Shown here: piece after piece, positions 55,501-64,000 of the stretch
Layout of the letters: each line of letters begins with the position of its first letter
How positions within the stretch are numbered: position 1 is the first letter of the stretch
Source: Amphiura filiformis
Taxonomy: Eukaryota > Echinodermata > Ophiuroidea > Amphilepidida > Amphiuridae
DNA: 64,000 nt
Direction of reading: 5' to 3'
NCBI RefSeq assembly: GCF_039555335.1
Contig: NC_092628.1
Span: 33,130,965 to 33,194,964 of the forward strand
Translations under genes and position numbers: made by a program
The notes under the pieces: generated by a model
The model's input: the letters and a program-made list of their open reading frames with translations, nothing else
Databases searched by the model: none
What the model was told of the DNA's origin: nothing

Positions 55501-58500
55501 CTGTAGTGGGCCTGTAACCGTGCCTTGTGGTACACTGGATGTAACTCTCTTTGGTCTTGATTCAGCACCATTGCACACTACTTTCTGAGTGCGTTCAGTT
55601 AGAAAGTGTCTGATCCACTGCAAGATGGAACCCCTTATTCCGTAGTGCTCTAACTTTCCTAACAATCTCTCATGAGGCACTTTGTCAAAAGCTTTGGCAA
55701 AGTCCAATATTGCCATATGGATGGTTTCACCTTTCTCCAGGCTCTTGGCTATGTCATCTATTGTTAGGATCAGTTGAGTCTCGGTGGAGTGCTTTGACCT
55801 AAATCCATGTTGGTTGTCAACCAGGACTTCATGGTGTTCTAGATGTTTCATCACATGAGAGTGGACTATGTGCTCAAGCACCTTGCATACCACACTGGTC
55901 AGAGATACCGGTCGGTAGTTGCTCGCCTCAGTCTTCGGACCTTTTTTATAAATCCCACACACGTTGGCCTCTCTCCACTGCCTTGGTACAAAGCCTTCAT
56001 TGATTGAGGTCTGAAATACGTCAGTCAGCATTGGTGTTAACTCTACTGCTACCATCTTCAGAAACCAGGGCATAACCCATCTGGGCCCGGTGCTTTGTTG
56101 TCTTTCAGCTCCTGCAGTTGCTTGAGTACCCCATTTTCAGTGATAATCAACTGTGCGATGGAGGGCGTTGGTTCGCCATCAAGTCTAGGAATATTGGTTT
56201 TGTCTTCTTGGGTAAAGACTCCAGTGAACTGCTTATTCAGAACTTCTGCCTTTTCCCTGTCATCTGTTATGATCTTATTGCCATCGTTTTTAAAACGTTT
56301 TTGTGTTTGCTGGGTTGACCCATAATTTTCATGTCAAAAAGGGGGGCCTGAAATTTTTGAGGTCTGTAAAGGGGGGGGGGGTCTAAAAATTCGTGATGAT
56401 ATTTTTTTGCATCAGGCCCCCCTAACAAGTGTTTGTGAACGGTCCCTATAGCTCGTCGATGGTCTATCAAAATCTATAACTGGCCTGATAACTTGCATTA
56501 TCTGCCCATTCTCCATGTTCTCAGAAACTATAATAGTAATTAGTATAAATCTTGATGAAATCGATGCCAGATCAATTGAAACATAAAAGAAAACTTTTGA
56601 AAACTTTTTTCAAAAGTTTGTCAAATCTAATTTGCATCAGGCTGTATCATGGTATGCGTTACAACATAATTCTGCACAATTATTGTGCAGACATTGTGAA
56701 CTGGAGCAATAATACCCCCTCAGTGTTTGTGTGTGAAAGGACCAATCACATTACTTTAAAAGTTTTAGATGTTAAATATTCAAATTAGTAGGGGAGACGA
56801 GCTGTTGTAATACCCAATTATTACGACGAGCTGACACTTGCGGGGTCTTTTCCTGGTCTTTTTAAATTTTAGGTAAGCTTACAACCTTTTCTGTTCTTCA
56901 ACAGTTAGTATTATTTCTTCTTTCCTTAAAAATGACTCACATGAGTGAGTATAAGATGCACCGTGTGATGAGCATGTGTCAGAGCAAAATTTAATTCATT
57001 CAGCTTATACAATACTAGCTCGTTCACGTAGCGTTTTCGTTGTCCCACCGGCCTACTACAAACTATATCCAGGCTGGACACGTCACACTACCGTGTGATG
57101 TGTCCAGTTCTTCGCCGAACTTACATATAAGATGGAGAGTTTAGCATAACAGCCTGCCTATTTACGCTTCCTGAAAACACTCTTGCACATAACATACAAA
57201 ACCACAAATTCACTAACTTCAACTTGCACTACCGACACCATGAAAAATATTTTAATTATTACCGATCCTTCAGAATACTTGCAAATATTGGCAGTTTCAT
57301 AAAATCCTGCTGCTGAAAATCGTAAATTCCACAATCTTCTGTCAGATCCAGGTCAGTAATCACAGATGGGCGAATCTACCAGCGTGACAAGACCAGAGAT
57401 AATAAAGGATGAGAGGCCACGCCGTACAAAATAGCTAGCCTGATTGGCAAGCGTCGCCGCTCGCTGGCCAGATCTTCTACGGTCGTATGATGAGTAGAGA
57501 CCATCGAGCCCTATCTAGGGCTCTGTGGAAGAAACGGTTCCTAATTTTGAAGACATGGATAATATATTCATTTATACGAGAACCATATTTTTGTACCAAT
57601 CACAGAACAGAATTTCACCTACTCACAGCTGTCAATCATTCTTGTGAAACGTAAGCTCCGCCTAGTATCAAGGTCTTCTTCTGCGCATTGGTTGTGCGCA
57701 TTAACTAGCCTCCAGCACAAATCCTGTGCACACGATCAGGTTGGATGGGCGGTTTACACAATAGGAACTGCGATGCATCCTAAACTGGATCGTTTCCGTG
57801 TATTCGCATTGCATGGTGGGTAATCGCCTGCCAGTTTGCGTAGCTCCACGTTCACAACAGTTTAAAATCAACACCTGTAGGTAAATCCATATAAAAATTA
57901 ACATGGACACAAAATTGACATAGCTTATGTAATTCAAATAATAAAATAATAAAATGTAATATTATCATGATAGATGCACGCTTTATTAAAACTTGAAAAG
58001 ATTATTAAGTCCAATAATTTGTTTGTGTTAGCTTGCACGAGTCACAAAATGGCGACCCATCACACATTTTCTGCATGTGTTAGTAACTCATAGTGACTGT
58101 CCTCAAACTAGCGCCAGTGTGTCTCAGGCCTGATAACGACCCCAGGTAATTTTATGCAGAAAGTTTTCTTGCGAACAGCTGCAGGTGACAATTAAACAAT
58201 GAACACGGCTTGTTTATGTACATGCGTGGGGAGGCTTGTACGTCAGCTGACGTGTTTTGGACATGTTCCGGCGTAAAAAGTGTCGTTTTTCTTCATGAAA
58301 AATACCAGCGATGACCAGTTTTTTGCGGGCAATTTGATTTACAGGTATGTCGGTTCGTCATAGGGTAGAAATGATAGCTGTACAATTTGTATAACATACA
58401 GTTTAACATAGGCCTAAACATTATATGGGCACAACTCGACCTTCCGCATTATGCACAAGTATGTGGAAGTGGCAGGCATAACTACAAACGTAGATTGCCT

Positions 58501-61500
58501 GGCGATCGGAGTGTTATCGTCAGAGCACCTCGGATTAATACAATACATACATTAATTGTCATCGATTAGTCCGAATAATTAGGTATGCTAGGTGAATTCA
58601 AATTTGCCATCAAACTGCATCATTTGATATATCAAATTAAAGCCCTTGAGTAAAGAAAGCCAAAACTGAAAACCTTTTTTGTCATAGCACTTTCCGTAGC
58701 AAAGTTACATCTTGTCAAAGATTGACTTTCATCAAAAAGATTCTGCTAGTGCTAGCAAAATTCCCCAAAACAGCATTTCGGTGGTGTTTCTAGATCTTAG
58801 TCTCATGGTGATAGCAGCTTTTTTTAAATATTTAATATGGAACTGCTATCAAAATAAAATCCCTCTAAAATTCCATGTGCGATTGTCTTATCACCATAAA
58901 AAATCATATATTTGGGTCAAGTGAAGTATAGAAAACATATTTATGTAGGTTTCCTTGACCAGCCTGTCCAATCTTTTCTTTTAAATTTCTATGTAAATAT
59001 GTATTGTGTTTTGACCCCGGTCTAGGTGAATTTGGCTGACTAGCAAATGTGTTAACTAAGGTTTGCCTCTCATACCTAGAATAATCAGACCCAGAACAAG
59101 TTTGTATTAATTTCTGACATGATCGTGTTCTGGGTCTGAACTGTTTCCATTCTAAATCTTGATGGCAAATTGGACAAAAGAAGCACATGGTCCTACTTCA
59201 CAGTTTTTTAATCCCCTATTCATGTTGCATGAATCACTCGATTGTGGACCATCCTTTTGATACTTGAGTATTTGGACAAGCGGAACAGTTTTGACAGGCC
59301 TTTTGTCTACCTCTCTGTTTGTAAACAAACGAGGAGGTCGAAATTGTCCTCTTCGCCGAATACGAAAGTTAGCGTAATAGTACGGCACTAGTCATCGATA
59401 TTCATATTGAATTGCACTGCAGTGCTAGTTTATGTACAAGTTCAGCTATCATGACTATAGTCTATTGATTTGAATGCCATTTATATGTAAATACGCATTG
59501 TAACATTGGGGCACGTTGGCGCAGTGGTACAGCCTACAGGCTCTGCCTTGTAATCGTGGATTGTGAGTTCGATCCCCGGGTTCGATCCTCTGCAGTGCCA
59601 TCCAGTGCCGTACTATTACGCTGACTTTCGTATTCGGCGAGGAGGACGATTTCGACCTCCTGGTTTGTTTACAAACAGAGAGGTAGACAAAAACCGCTCC
59701 GCTTGTCCAAACACTCAAGTATCAGAAGGATGGTCCACAATAGCGTGATTCACGTAACCTGAATAGGGATTAAAAAGCTGTCACGTAGAACCATGTGCTT
59801 CTATTGTCCAATTTGCCATCAAGATTCCATATGGAAACAGTTCAGACCCAGTACACGATCATGTCAGAAATTAATATTTTGTTCTGGGTCTGATTATTCG
59901 GACTAAGTGGCATCATGAATTGCACTCTTGGGCAAGGTGCTTTACCCTACTTGCTTCTCTCTACCCAGGGGTGATATGGAGAGCTGTTATGAATTTTGTC
60001 CATTGAGCGCCACCCAAAGGTATGAGCATGCATTGGGCATTGTATTTTTATGGCAGCTGACTTTGACTTGATCGAGAAATCTATTTACTATCCACAACGC
60101 GACACGATAGTTACTGTGCACAGTGTCGACACCCTGTATTATAAATACTTTTTTCCCTGCAATGAATCACATCTTAATACTCCATTGGTGAGCGACGGGC
60201 GGTTGGTATTTCACCGAACGCAAGAAAAGGAGTCTGATCTGATTGGCTAGAAATCGATCGCTAGATCGCTCAGTGATGAAGTATAAACTCAAAATGTAGA
60301 GATGTATTCAATTCTATTTTAATCAATATTCTATAATTGACGCAGATAAAGAAAGTTGCATACATTTTGTAGCGTCTCGATATGGTGCATTGTATTACAG
60401 ACTTGTGATTTAATATTCTATACAGCACGTGGATCTGAGCTGAATGGGCTATGCGTGTTCCTTTCATATGATTATAATTCTCAAACAGTTGAATATATCA
60501 CATTTTTAACGTACGGTTTAAAAACAAAAATGGTAAAATGCAGTAAAATTTATATGTTTAAAGAAAACAGGAATCGCCGCTGAGTGTATTGAATTTCCAG
60601 TTAGTGTATTGAAAACAAAACCTGGGTTTTACCTGACAACGAATTTTTTTGTAATGGCAACATCATATGGGGTACTGAGCATGTGCAGATCGTAAAAACA
60701 TGTAGAATGGAAACTCTGCGATATCTCATATCGTTTAAATGATATGCTTAGCCTGAGTCGCTCAGCCTATCTCGAACAAAATCGCCATGCGTAGCTCTTG
60801 AAAAATGAGTGGATTCGCTGTACTATCACGGCAATTTTTGACACAAGATATAGGGATGATGACGCTGTGCTGTGTTCAGTGTCTGCAATAAGTGCGTAGC
60901 AGTGGCAAAATGCTACACAATTTTCATCATTTGCTACACAATTTTGGAATGCGTAGCAATTTTGTACCATTCATAAGCATTCGCTCCCAGATTTGGTGAG
61001 CATTTTTGCTACACAAATAAAATTGCTTAATGCGGACCCTGGTGTGGATAGAAGATAGAGGGTGCTTGTATAACACGTTCAGTCATCATATCATCGTCAG
61101 TTTTGAAACACATTAAAACAATTTTAACTTGGCAAACATTTATGTATCTTAGCTGAAGGGTTTACTTACTTTTAACCGGAAACACGGGCACTGAAGTACA
61201 AATTCCGATCATATTATGAGTCTGTTTAATTTTGCAACCTTGCTTGATCAAAGTTGTTTTGATGACTTGCCACTTAGAAAACAGTGCCGTTCAATAAATG
61301 TTTATGTGAAATCCAGTGCTGGGCAAATCAATCGATCTCCCGATTGGCAAACATTGAATTGTCATTGCAAACTGATGGTGACACCCTTCCGGTGTTGTAT
61401 TTTCTTGAACATGTGAGCCCAGCACTAAATTTGTTAATCACCTATTACAATGGCAATACTAATACAATTGTTTGTATTTTTATACAGAATTGAACCCGTA

Positions 61501-63434
61501 CTGTGAAAGAAACCAGTGTAGCAATGGAGAGCAATGTTTTACACGGAGCGCTTCAACTGTGGTGGACACAGATCGTGAGTTTGTCTGTGAGTGTGAGACT
61601 GACAGGCCAGGGATAAGCAATATTATGGGATATGAGTGTATGGAAAGAGGAGGTAAGAAGTCACTTAGGTGAAAAAAAAAACTTCAGAAAAAACCCCACA
61701 CAGAATGAAACTGATCATTCTCATGAGCGTAGAATTTGGCAATCTTGCAGATGCATACTTCTAGCTATTCTAAACAAAATGTATGAAACTGTTTTATAAT
61801 TTTAAATCTCTCGACCTCTCAGCTTTCTCAAATTCAATTTCCATATAAATTGTGGACTGCATTCTTGTGATCTTGTTCAGTGAGAGTGGATCAATCATTA
61901 ATGGGGACCATCACAATCTTTTGCTACACCTGTCGTAACATAAATCATCCAACTTTAGAGGGTAGCAATCTATTCAAAAATATATCAGTATGATAACAGT
62001 CAATGTCTGTGCTGGCGATACCAAGTTGGATGTGGACAACTTGTTACTTCTTGACATTCTATTACTGTACGTTAGTACACACATGAATATGTTATTTCTA
62101 ATTTCTTTTGATTTTTACAGTCCATAGGCAGCTTTTCACCTGCTACGGTGTCCAATGTCGTGAGTCTTCTGTTCAAAGTCCCAATTATCCCAGCATGTAC
62201 AGACCTCGTGAAACCATCTTATACCTCATCTACATACCTTCGCCATGCACATCAACTTCACCTTTGACACCCTTTTAATATCGAAATGTACAAGGATGAG
62301 TTGTATGTAGGCGTTGGATTAATGTATCAGGAGTCCCAGCTGAATTTTCGTTCTGAACCACCAAATAAGTATTTCTTTGAGGGGGATGAAAGGCCAGAGG
62401 ATTTCAGTTTACAATCAGATACAGCTTGGATATTTTTCTTGACGGATAGAAACGTGGAATATTCAGGGTTTAGATTAAGCTGGACAGCAAACGGTAAGTG
62501 TTCTCTTCTACCTGTAAAGTGTGATGAGGCTTGTGGATCAATGTCTAGGGGTTGTGCCTGTGTGTAGCGCACTATAAATCACTGCACTTTTTTTTTTTTT
62601 TTACTTTTTAGTGGATTACTCTTTGGAGAAATATTCAGATTTTTTGATATTCATAATCAGTATAGCTGAAGTAGGAAGATTCTTAATCTACATGCTCAGA
62701 ATTCAGTGGTAGAGACACTGGCAGCCCTTCCCCTGAAAAAAAGGCTTTGCTGGAAAAATTTTCCCCCAGTGTTCCCCAGTCAGAATATAAGTTACAGAAA
62801 AGTCCACTATTTTAGGCGAAAATTGCCACATTTTTGCCCCTACTCTTGAAAAAACTTTAAATGTAGGCCTACTCCTTCCTTTTTGTTTGCCACTATGAAA
62901 ATCATAATCAGTATTTTGTATAATACTTGTTTTTATTTAAAGTTATTTGATCAAAATAATGATATGTGCTGCAAATAAGGATAAAATTTCTTTCTCACTG
63001 CAAGGCATTTAAAATAAAAAGGGTGGTCGAGTGTTGAATTGTGTAACTCTAACCCCAACCCTAACTCATTTGCTTACACGTTACACAATTCGACACTCCC
63101 CCATGATGTGAAAGTGGATGTTTTATTTCAGAATTCATTCTTGAATTCAAACTTAATCATTTTATTCCTCCAATCCTAGTTGACCAAGATCCACCAATCA
63201 TCACAAGCTGTCCCTCTGATGACATCATTGGCTCTGTAACAATAGGAGTAAATGACAGCACTATCATCACATGGCAGGAACCTGCAGCAGAGGACACCAT
63301 AGGTCCACTCAGGGTTGCGCAGAGCCACCGTAGTGGGGAATCCTTTCCTGTAGGAATAACCACTGTTGAGTACAGGTTCTATGATGGAGTTAATAATGAG
63401 GCTTTTTGCAGGTTTAATGTGACTGTTATTGGAG
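49461..63434 (+). CDS. Secreted EGF-CUB-HYR domain protein (partial at 3' end)
   Basis: Four exons, all joined by phase 1 introns, the pattern of shuffled extracellular domains. Exon 1 (49461-49551) begins MIGTSLYRRVCFETFLVLAL and ends VESQ: a signal peptide. Exon 2 (61488-61652) is an EGF-like domain with six cysteines (YC, NQC, EQC, FVC, EC, YEC). Exon 3 (62121-62493) is CUB-like: SPNYPSMYRPRETILY near its start and SGFRLSWTANG at its end. Exon 4 (63180-63434) is a HYR domain: DQDPPIITSCPSDD, TWQEPAAED, FPVGITTVEYRFYD. The last donor, GTATGT at 63435, shows the gene runs on past the window. The CUB exon is read in three frames (breaks near 62243 and 62275), each as if one base were missing; either sequence error or a damaged gene. 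Exon 1 is tied to the rest only by phase and distance. The family is large in echinoderms, hemichordates and lancelets; no named orthologue is claimed. Confidence 0.75.
49904..50006. mobile_element. 103-bp snap-back repeat
   Basis: AAGTCGTGTTCACACGGTCG and its complement bound a near-perfect palindrome with inner GTGACTTATTACC repeats; lies in intron 1 of the EGF-CUB-HYR gene. Confidence 0.9.
50105..50290. repeat. CT-rich polypyrimidine tract
   Basis: Irregular TCTCTC/CTTTTC low-complexity sequence. Confidence 0.85.
50640..50757 (+). repeat. Short tandem duplication
   Basis: TTACTGGTATGAAA followed by TTTTGTCTAAA and GCACTCTTGGTGTAAT occurs twice in a row. Confidence 0.8.
51872..52110. mobile_element. 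Possible MITE with GGGCCGGATT ends
   Basis: CAGGGCCGGATTTA and GAATCCGACCCTG form an imperfect inverted pair; a similar single end is at 45428. Confidence 0.45.
52162..52191. repeat. (GTT)n microsatellite
   Basis: Uninterrupted TTG/GTT triplets. Confidence 0.95.
52712..53084. mobile_element. MITE family 5, copy 2
   Basis: AACTGGCAATAAAAGTC and GACTGTTATTGCCAGTT ends; interior parallels 46983-47348, including TTGCTCATAATTTTAA. Confidence 0.88.
54048..54075. repeat. (CTT)n microsatellite
   Basis: TTCTTCTTCTTC run just beyond the 3' end of the minus-strand LINE fragment. Confidence 0.9.
54170..56290 (-). pseudogene. Second LINE fragment: reverse transcriptase, minus strand
   Basis: Read from 56290 downwards: EGFVPRQWREANVCGIYKKG, NYRPVSLTSVVCKVLEHIV, NQHGFRSKHSTETQLIL, ILDFAKAFDKVPHERLL, SVPQGTVTGP, the catalytic FADDCVVYASG, and after frame breaks near 55430 and 54960 the thumb-like LEEWQSNWAMEFNASKC and PYLGVEFDNKLSWDVHI. 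It ends FPRASREWNSLDSETREA, the usual LINE C terminus, and then runs into a repeat-encoded tail. Endonuclease and ORF1 are absent, so it is 5'-truncated. Jockey/CR1-like by motifs. Confidence 0.88.
54197..54690 (-). repeat. In-frame minisatellite at the LINE C terminus
   Basis: 33/36-bp units that encode TKATEVTSKEE and TKATEVTKTSKE about fourteen times. The frame is continuous with the RT C terminus (…KSRMYKLGTKETEV). Confidence 0.9.
56448..58300. other. Intron 1 of the EGF-CUB-HYR gene, no exon seen
   Basis: A 34-nt hairpin at 57074-57107 (CTGGACACGTCACAC and its near complement). Otherwise no gene or repeat pair recognised; the 57400-57850 part is less AT-rich than its surroundings. Confidence 0.45.
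58300..58567. repeat. Relative of the host site of the 3.3 kb element
   Basis: CGATGACCAGTTTTTTGCGG and CATAGGGTAGAAATGATAGC match 22650-22729; then TACAATTTGTATAACATACA, AGGCCTAAA matches 26041-26095. No insertion is present. Confidence 0.75.
58568..59904. mobile_element. 1.3 kb foldback element with tRNA-like centre
   Basis: AGTCCGAATAAT and ATTATTCGGACT at the outer ends. Arms 59080-59391 and 59603-59904 are about 300-bp inverted repeats sharing CAGACCCAGAACA, TTGTTTACAAACAGAG and GGTCGAAATTGTCCTC-like sequence. The tRNA-like sequence lies in the loop. Confidence 0.82.
59508..59590 (+). repeat. tRNA-derived SINE head
   Basis: A-box-like TTGGCGCAGTGGTACAGC, anticodon-loop-like CTTGTAATC and B-box GAGTTCGATCCCC are spaced as in a tRNA (Thr-like). 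The acceptor stem pairs poorly and there is extra sequence, so it is a SINE promoter remnant, not a tRNA gene. Confidence 0.65.
60130..60720 (-). repeat. Dispersed repeat family X, reverse copy
   Basis: Reverse complement of 26130-26820: TTAATACTCCATTGGTGAGC, GGTATTTCACCGAACGCAAG, ATCGATCGCTAGATCGCTCA, CTCAAACAGTTGAATATATC, AAAACCTGGGTTTTACCTGA. About 70% alike by eye. Confidence 0.78.
60721..61487. other. Intron before the EGF exon
   Basis: Short GCTACACAATTTT motifs recur at 60905-60960; otherwise nothing recognised. Confidence 0.45.
61488..61652 (+). CDS. EGF-like domain exon
   Basis: Acceptor TACAG to 61487, donor GTAAGA at 61653. Two bases, 54 codons, one base: phase 1 at both ends. 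Cysteine spacing fits an EGF-like domain. Confidence 0.85.
61653..62120. other. Intron between EGF and CUB exons
   Basis: AT-rich; no feature beyond its splice sites. Confidence 0.6.
62121..62493 (+). CDS. CUB-like domain exon with two frame breaks
   Basis: Acceptor TTTACAG to 62120, donor GTAAGT at 62494. The first part reads in the frame of 62123, the middle (AMHINFTFDT) in the frame of 62245, the rest (NIEMYKDELYVGV onward) in the frame of 62286. Each change equals one missing base; protein similarity continues across both breaks. Confidence 0.75.
62494..63179. other. Intron between CUB and HYR exons, with hairpin
   Basis: A stem at 63029-63098 pairs GAGTGTTGAATTGTGTAAC with GTTACACAATTCGACACTC around a CTAACCCCAACCCTAACTC loop. 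Confidence 0.7.
63180..63434 (+). CDS. HYR domain exon
   Basis: Acceptor CCTAG to 63179, donor GTATGT at 63435, phase 1 at both ends. The order of PPIITSCP, W.EP, FPVGITTVEY and a final CRFNVTV matches hyalin repeat domains. Confidence 0.88.
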
Positions 63435-63499
63435 GTATGTGTTTGTTTTATTTCATTTGTATGTTTGTTTGTATGTTTTCATGTCTGTCAAGGTAATAA

Positions 63500-63740
63500 G
63501 TGAGAGTCTATGCACCCCAGTGGCATGTCCAGAGGGTTTGCTGAAAAATGATCCAAAATCACTACAGCTTATTATGGGCACATTTTATCCACTCAGGCCC
63601 CCTTTCCCGCATGCAGCTTCCAGCCCACAGGTTTACCCGATTTCTGGACAGAGCTATGTAAACACGGCCCCAGGGAAGACCAGCTCAAGGGCTGATCTGG
63701 GCCTGTCCGTGTATAAATAAAATATGAATTGAATTGAATC
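63500..63740 (+). mobile_element. CR1/L2-type LINE 3' end
   Basis: GGGCCTGTCCGTGTATAAAT, then AAAATATGAATTGAATTGAA: the short tandem TGAAT tail typical of L2/CR1 3' ends, with a non-coding 3' UTR before it. Lies in the intron after the HYR exon. Confidence 0.55.
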
Positions 63741-64000
63741 CTCCTTTGTGACCCATGGTAGCAGAATTATCCAGCAAAATGGTAGTGATTTTAAAAAGTA
63801 TACTGTGAATGTGTTAAAGCCATATTATAACATTTGCTGAGGAGAACGCCCTCAAAAAAAATTTTAAATTCAGGTTTTTACACGATTGTAATGAACTTTA
63901 GTAAACAAAGACTCTCTGCAAAAATCAAGACTTTAGGTGCTGTAGTTTTGTCAAAATCCGAGATTTTGAATAAACCACCTGAATCAACATTTTATTATTA

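Larger units (their letters stand above)
53388..56314. mobile_element. Inner TIR element, AACGTTTT-rich
   Basis: CCCAGCAAACACAAAACGTT at the left and TTTTTGTGTTTGCTGGG at the right. The left 600 bp repeat AAACGTTTAAATGTCGGGTT and ATATAAAGGGTAT in both orientations. It is nested in the outer element and interrupted by a LINE fragment. Confidence 0.85.
53238..56447. mobile_element. Outer 3.2 kb TIR element
   Basis: AGGGACCGTTCACAAACACT then TGTTAGGGGGG, an exact inverted repeat of 31 bp at both ends, followed by loosely matching TGATGCAAAAAA. It encloses another TIR element and a LINE fragment; no transposase of its own seen. Confidence 0.88.

Noticed and set aside
59508-59590. Possible functional tRNA-Thr gene
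   Set aside because: Acceptor stem does not pair well and the sequence continues into SINE-like and foldback sequence.

Overview
This is animal nuclear DNA: about 37% GC by eye, spliced genes with short exons and long introns, and dense, mostly decayed transposon sequence. The AGGCCTA-rich intergenic style, an EGF-CUB-HYR extracellular gene and CR1/L2-like LINEs suggest a marine deuterostome invertebrate. An echinoderm is most likely, with a hemichordate or lancelet possible. No RNA gene, bacterial operon or CRISPR array was found. Most long open frames are repeats; the real exons are short and were found by reading splice sites and matching conserved protein families.

Four host genes can be supported. 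(1) RNF11, minus strand, 9466 to 5503: the first two coding exons; the RING exon is not in the window. (2) WDR83OS (Asterix/PAT10), minus strand, 26975 to 15669: all four coding exons, 105 residues. (3) PET100, plus strand, 31801 to 43184: five exons, 122 residues. (4) A secreted EGF-CUB-HYR protein, plus strand, from 49461 past the right edge; its CUB exon holds two apparent one-base deletions. Genes 2 and 3 start head to head about 0.5 kb apart.

The most striking feature is a 4.3 kb tandem duplication (23695-28022 and 28023-32332). Each copy carries the WDR83OS exon 1, the shared promoter and the PET100 exon 1. WDR83OS can therefore use the left copy and PET100 the right copy. It is either a real duplication that uncouples a bidirectional promoter or a false assembly duplication; several copy differences fall in CpG-rich runs, which keeps the second option open.

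Layout: 1-5.5 kb, intergenic with a 148-bp satellite and one MITE; 5.5-9.5 kb, RNF11 with a 2.4 kb inverted-repeat element in its intron; 9.5-15.7 kb, intergenic with several foldback elements; 15.7-27 kb, WDR83OS, whose 8 kb first intron holds a 3.3 kb element with 8-bp target duplications and alternating 36-bp GC-rich repeats; 27-43.2 kb, PET100, whose introns hold a CR1/L2-like LINE, a shrunken mariner and several MITEs; 43.2-49.4 kb, intergenic; 49.5-64 kb, the EGF-CUB-HYR gene, whose 12 kb first intron holds a nested composite with a second LINE fragment and a 1.3 kb foldback with a tRNA-like centre.

The gene calls rest on protein similarity recalled from known families plus splice phase agreement that I worked out base by base. 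Repeat families were defined only by comparing copies or inverted ends inside this window, so superfamily names are tentative.
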